Shown here one piece after another: positions 60,856 to 64,000 of a DNA stretch of 64,000 bases. The stretch is from Bradyrhizobium sp. 139. Lineage in GTDB: Bacteria > Pseudomonadota > Alphaproteobacteria > Rhizobiales > Xanthobacteraceae. Position 1 is the first letter of the stretch; each line of letters starts with the position of its first letter. A program made the position numbers and the translations under genes. The notes under the pieces were generated by a model that had not been told where the DNA came from, did no database searches, and saw only the letters and a list, made by a program, of their open reading frames with translations. Location of the stretch: the NCBI RefSeq assembly GCF_023074175.1, contig NZ_JADPKS010000035.1, positions 62,001 to 126,000 on the forward strand, read 5' to 3'.

Positions 60856-60994
60856 CCTCTCCCCGCTTGCGGGGAGAGGCCGGAATTTGCGAGAGCAAAT
60901 TCCGGGTGAGGGGCAGTCTCCGCGAGTCCGTCTTTCACTGTCTTGGCGGAAGCTGCCCCTCACCCCGGCCCTCTCCCCGTAAGAACGGGGAGAG
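60856..60994. repeat. CTCTCCCCGC-type palindromic intergenic element, copy C
   Basis: End hairpins CCTCTCCCCGC-TT-GCGGGGAGAGG (60856-60879) and CTCTCCCCGTAAGAACGGGGAGAG (about 60971-60994). The centre has CCGGAATTTGC-GAGA-GCAAATTCCGG (60880-60905) and the GGTGAGGGGCAG / CTGCCCCTCACC arms. It lies 6 bases after the binding-protein gene and 10 before the 3' end of the converging LprI-like gene, so it probably also acts as a terminator. Confidence 0.8.
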
Positions 60995-61004
60995 AGAGAA
61001 GTGC

Positions 61005-62129
61005 CTACGATCCACCGCCCGCGGTGCCCGAGTTCACCGGCGCGAGTTCGTCCTCCCGGCAGCGCCAGCCGTCGGCGGCTTTCACGAAGGCGAAGGTCCG
61101 CTGGATTCTCAGGCGGCGCGTCACGTTGAAGGCCTCGCCGGATCGCTCCTTATTGCCGACGCCCGGCTGCGGACGGCCCGTGTTGGGGTCCCAGCAGGTG
61201 CCGGTGCAGGTGGAAGCAACCTTGCTGCACATGGTGAAGGGCGCCAGCACGGCCATCTCGATCTCGCCCGTGACCTGCGCCTCCTGATCGGTCACCTGGC
61301 TGTCGAGCGCGTAGACGCGGTTGATGCGGAGGAAATTGCCGCACGAATTGGCGGCGTGAATCCGCGCGGCGCAAAAATCGACGGCGTCGGTGTCGGGCGA
61401 GCGGGCCGCGACCTGTCGGCCGAACACTTTCTTCGGATCGCCTTTCGCCGCGCGGATCTCATCAGTCTTGTGCTTCAAATGGTCAGCGAGACAGCTTTCC
61501 GCGGATTCGAGCTCCTGGAGCGGCACGTTCTCCTTGCCGACGATACTGCATTTGCGATCGCGCTCTCGCGTCCATCGGCCATATTCGGCGAAGGCAAAGC
61601 GCGCCGCGGTCGGGTCCAGTTTGCCGATCAGGCCGAGCACCTGGTCATTGAGTTCAGTTTCGGCGAGCGCCAGCGCCGGGTCTGCGCAGATCAGCGCGCC
61701 GGCCGCAGTGTTGGCGGCGAGACAATCGAAATCGGGATCGCGCACGATCGCGGCGCGCTCCTCGGTCACCTTGAGAAGGCACGCCTTCACCCGGTCGAAA
61801 TCATCATGGCGGATCGCGGTCTGGCCGACGATGCCGCAGCCGAGGTTGCGCTGTCGGATCCAGATCGCATTCTCCTCGACCGCGGGCAGGCGATCGGGCA
61901 GCCGGACGAGCCGCGCCTCGATAGCCGTGCTGAGCTTCTCGGCGGCAGCGGCCAGCTCGGCGTCACCGCAGAACAATTGATTGCCGGGATCGCGGACCTG
62001 CTGGCAGTTGTTCCTGGCAAGCAGCGGCAGTCTGGCGGCGATGGAGCGGTCGGGCGTGCCGGACTGCGCGAAGCCTGGTGCCGCCGACAGCGCCAGCAGC
62101 GCAAGCACAGACAGCATGATGAACCGCAT
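61005..62129 (-). CDS. Exported protein with two LprI-like domains
   Basis: 374 residues. The signal peptide RFIMLSVLALLALSAAPGFAQ is followed by two tandem LprI/DUF1311-like modules: LFCGDAELAAAAEKLSTAIEARL.. WIRQRNLGCGI (residues about 50-100) and LICADPALALAETELNDQVLGLI.. WTRERDRKC (about 145-195). Each has the cysteine and W.R.R..C spacing of the family. The C-terminal half has more cysteines (MCSKVASTCTGTCWDP) in a separate, unrecognised domain. LprI binds and inhibits lysozyme in Mycobacterium; here the role is unproven. Periplasmic. Confidence 0.78.
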   Translation of the reverse strand: MRFIMLSVLALLALSAAPGFAQSGTPDRSIAARLPLLARNNCQQVRDPGNQLFCGDAELAAAAEKLSTAIEARLVRLPDRLPAVEENAIWIRQRNLGCGIVGQTAIRHDDFDRVKACLLKVTEERAAIVRDPDFDCLAANTAAGALICADPALALAETELNDQVLGLIGKLDPTAARFAFAEYGRWTRERDRKCSIVGKENVPLQELESAESCLADHLKHKTDEIRAAKGDPKKVFGRQVAARSPDTDAVDFCAARIHAANSCGNFLRINRVYALDSQVTDQEAQVTGEIEMAVLAPFTMCSKVASTCTGTCWDPNTGRPQPGVGNKERSGEAFNVTRRLRIQRTFAFVKAADGWRCREDELAPVNSGTAGGGS

Positions 62130-62254
62130 TCCACTCGTTCCCCCGCATAGCCGGCGCCATGCTAGCGTTCCTGATCGCGCGGCGAAATGGCTTTGTGGCT
62201 TTCAGGTGAACGTAGTCTCGATGGAGCTGCGCGCTCCATCCAGGCTAGAGGAGA

Positions 62255-63004
62255 TCAGCGCGCCTCGGCGGCGACCATTGCCAGGCTGTCCACGCCGGAG
62301 AACCGCACGGGTTCGTCGACATATTTCATCACGGCGGACTGGTACAGCACGAACAGCGGCTGGTAGGTCTGCGCAGCGTCGTCCTCGAGCATCGCCATGC
62401 GGCGGTTGTCGAGCATCAGCCAGTGGCCGTCGAGCTTTGCCGCGGCAACCGCATGCTCTTCGCCGACGCGGGTGTCGCGCACCACGACGATGCGGAGGTC
62501 CTCGGTGGCAACGCCCGCCAGCCGCAGCGCCGCGAGCTTGGCAATGGCATAGTCTTCGCAATCGCCGGCGCCCCGCGCGAAGGTCGCGAGCGGCGCGCTC
62601 CAGATGTCGTCGGTGCCGTCGTTGGCGGTCCGGATGGTGAGGTTGATGGCGCGGTTGGTCTCGCCCAGCCGCGCGCGGCCGTCGCGGGCGCGGGCCTGAT
62701 CGACGATAGCGAGCAGCTTCAGTGCCGCGGGCGAGGCGCAATTGTCACGATCGCCGTCGCACAGCGCGAGCTGCACCATATCGTCGTCGAGCTTCTGCTT
62801 CAGCGCGAACCATTTCTGTTGCAGGCTGCCGGACAAGATGGCGAAGGCGAACACACCGAACGGTTCGGCGGATTTGCGCACGAGGACGCCGGCGCCCGGC
62901 GACAGCAGCGTGCCGGCGCGAAGATCGGCAGCCGATCCGAGCAGGATCAATCCGCACAAGACAAGGATTGCGCGCCAGGCGCGCGAGCGAGCAGCGGTCT
63001 CCAT
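62255..63004 (-). CDS. Bacterial transglutaminase-like cysteine protease (C93, LapG-like)
   Basis: 249 residues. An N-terminal signal or anchor (AWRAILVLCGLILLGSAADLRA) leads into the C93/BTLCP fold. The catalytic triad is Cys149 in GAGDCEDYAIAKLAALRLAG, His184 in EEHAVAA and Asp199 in WLMLDNRR. LapG-type proteases of this family cut the N-terminal retention module of giant surface adhesins, under control of an inner-membrane receptor (LapD). The divergent gene across the gap starts an adhesin-like frame, which supports that role. Acidic residues near Cys149 could bind calcium as in LapG. No lapD or type I secretion genes are in the window. Confidence 0.85.
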   Translation of the reverse strand: METAARSRAWRAILVLCGLILLGSAADLRAGTLLSPGAGVLVRKSAEPFGVFAFAILSGSLQQKWFALKQKLDDDMVQLALCDGDRDNCASPAALKLLAIVDQARARDGRARLGETNRAINLTIRTANDGTDDIWSAPLATFARGAGDCEDYAIAKLAALRLAGVATEDLRIVVVRDTRVGEEHAVAAAKLDGHWLMLDNRRMAMLEDDAAQTYQPLFVLYQSAVMKYVDEPVRFSGVDSLAMVAAEAR

Positions 63005-63618
63005 CTGACACCCCCTTCCGGCTTCGCCAGATCCCTTCGACCTGTACGTGCCGGGCTTATTGCTTCGCGGAGATAGTGAGAGACGGGCCGTTTTGTTCTG
63101 CTTAATGCGCCCGGCAGGGGCACCAAAACCGTAGGACAGCCTGAAACGGGCCTGCCCAAATTGCGTAAAATTTTACGATTCGGAGCCAGGAGGGCTCCGG
63201 CTTCCGGGAAGTGGGGCCAATCACAGGCAGAAGTTGTGGGGCGGCCGGTTCTGCGCCTTATGGCTAATGACCCGCTATTTCACGGGGTCTGTTAATTAGG
63301 TCACAGATTTTGCCCCGTATTTGCCGCAGGATGTTGCGGGGCCTCACGAACCAAAGATGACACAAGTATCTGCTGTCAACATTGTACAGCATATTACTTG
63401 TGATGACTGGAAATGCATGCAGATAAGCCGATTTCAGCCTCAGAAATCTTGGATTATTACTTCCGCTTCTCTGTGAGCGAGCCGCTTTTCAGCGGGGCCA
63501 TCACCAAGTGACGCGAAATCACACAAGCAATAGATGGTTTCGCTAAGGACTTGGTAATGCTATGCAAGCTTAGGCGATTGATACTTACTTAAATTTTAAC
63601 CCTTTTGACGGTGCCCTG
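63005..63618. other. Long AT-rich intergenic region between protease and adhesin-like gene
   Basis: 614 bases with clearly lower GC than the rest of the window, especially from about 63360 to 63600. It holds a 42-bp interrupted palindrome (63361-63402), a weaker GCCCC..GGGGC hairpin near 63312-63342 and no convincing reading frame. Such long low-GC spans often precede large surface-protein genes and carry several regulatory inputs. No promoter pair is clear. Confidence 0.6.
63361..63402. promoter_or_regulatory. 42-bp interrupted palindrome upstream of the adhesin-like gene
   Basis: CACAAGTA (63361-63368), spacer TC, TGCTGT (63371-63376), a 9-base centre, ACAGCA (63386-63391), spacer TAT, TACTTGTG (63395-63402). 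The 8-bp and 6-bp arms are both perfectly inverted, with spacers of 2 and 3 bases. It could be a large operator, a cruciform-forming site or the core of a small RNA. Confidence 0.5.
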
Positions 63619-64000
63619 TTGAATTACGCTGGCAAATTTGACGCCGCGATTCCCTTGGACGGCCATGGTTCCCGCTCGCCCGCCGACGGCCATGTCTTTG
63701 CGGCCAAGCCTTTTATCGCGAAGGCGCACGGTCACGTGCCTGACGGCGCGTTCGTTGTTCCCGACCCGAACCTGATCTTCAATGGCGAGTTCAAGCGCGC
63801 GGGTCTCGACCTTGTGCTGTCCCACGAGGGGCACGAGTTCGTCGTTCACGATTATTTCAGGGGTGACAAGCGGGCGGCGATCTCCTCGCCGGATGGCGCG
63901 CACCTCACCGGCGACGTCGTCAACGCGCTCACGGGCCATGTGCAATATGCACAGGCCACGCCCGGCGCCGCTACGGCCCAGGTCATCGGCCACGTCACCA
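63619..64000 (+). CDS. Large-adhesin-like protein, N-terminal part (cut by window end)
   Basis: From 63619 the plus-strand frame is open to the end of the window (127 codons). No ATG is present; TTG 63619 (NYAGKFDAAIPLDGHG) is the best start, and the frame is closed by TAG near 63568. The sequence VPDPNLIFNGEFKRAGLDLVLSHEGHEFVVHDYFRGDKRAAISSPDGAHLTGDVVNALTGHVQYAQA, then VIGHVT, matches the N-terminal retention-module style of LapA/BapA-like adhesins of Bradyrhizobium as I recall it. A divergent LapG-like protease gene lies next door. The exact start and protein length are unknown. Confidence 0.7.
   Translation, partial: MNYAGKFDAAIPLDGHGSRSPADGHVFAAKPFIAKAHGHVPDGAFVVPDPNLIFNGEFKRAGLDLVLSHEGHEFVVHDYFRGDKRAAISSPDGAHLTGDVVNALTGHVQYAQATPGAATAQVIGHVT

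Noticed and set aside
63589..63993. 134-residue minus-strand frame at the right edge
   Set aside because: The plus strand over the same bases gives a better adhesin-like sequence that stays open to the end; the minus frame is its shadow.

Overview
The window looks like chromosomal DNA of a Bradyrhizobium-type alphaproteobacterium (Bradyrhizobium or a close Nitrobacteraceae relative). The reasons are high GC, an F0 ATP synthase operon (I-a-c-b'-b) without adjoining F1 genes, a single-enzyme (Shemin) 5-aminolevulinate synthase with an upstream FNR/FixK-type box, and several dispersed palindromic intergenic repeats of the kind common in that group. No rRNA, tRNA, phage, IS transposase or CRISPR array was seen. 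Species and family assignments come from reading protein motifs, not from a database search.

Layout. 1-192: 3' end of a LuxR/FixJ-type regulator. 193-751: non-coding, with a candidate small RNA ending in a perfect terminator. 752-4855: thrC, an M16 peptidase, a GNAT acetyltransferase and an exported protein. 5046-7681 (minus): F0 genes atpF, b', atpE, atpB, atpI. 8042-11890: exported coiled-coil protein, YjbQ, an MHS-type MFS transporter and a NarL-type response regulator. 11921-17071: a large winged-helix/NTPase/TPR regulator divergent from an Ohr peroxidase, a Tat-exported epoxide-hydrolase-like protein and a cytochrome P460. 17111-20620: a symporter-fused hybrid histidine kinase. 20928-22157: hemA.

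22375-26603: a GntR regulator divergent from a TRAP transporter (dctPQM) ending in an unusual aroQ. 26666-31453: an MBL hydrolase, a chemoreceptor, an outer-membrane beta-barrel protein and a small HTH protein. 31761-33552: a small secreted protein, an AEC permease and two tiny overlapping genes. 33916-39095 (minus): a complete peptide/nickel-type ABC importer. 39435-44351: two paralogous winged-helix/TPR regulators bracketing an MddA-like methyltransferase and a GFA-domain protein, with striking repeats between them. 44674-53756: mixed metabolic genes (fumarase/aspartase-superfamily lyase, M29 aminopeptidase, cupin, amidohydrolase, MBL protein) and an ABC exporter. 54019-60849: a branched-chain-type ABC importer (livHMGF) with an acyl-CoA ligase and a binding protein. 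61005-64000: an LprI-domain protein, a LapG-like C93 cysteine protease and, divergent from it across a 614-bp AT-rich gap, the start of a large-adhesin-like reading frame that runs off the window.

Most genes are ordinary for the group. The points most worth a second look are the protease/adhesin pair with a 42-bp interrupted palindrome between them (62255-64000), the three-layer nested repeat at 42545-42781, the 22-bp tandem operator-like repeat at 40992-41034, the TRAP-linked AroQ with altered active-site motifs, and the small-RNA candidate at 469-604.
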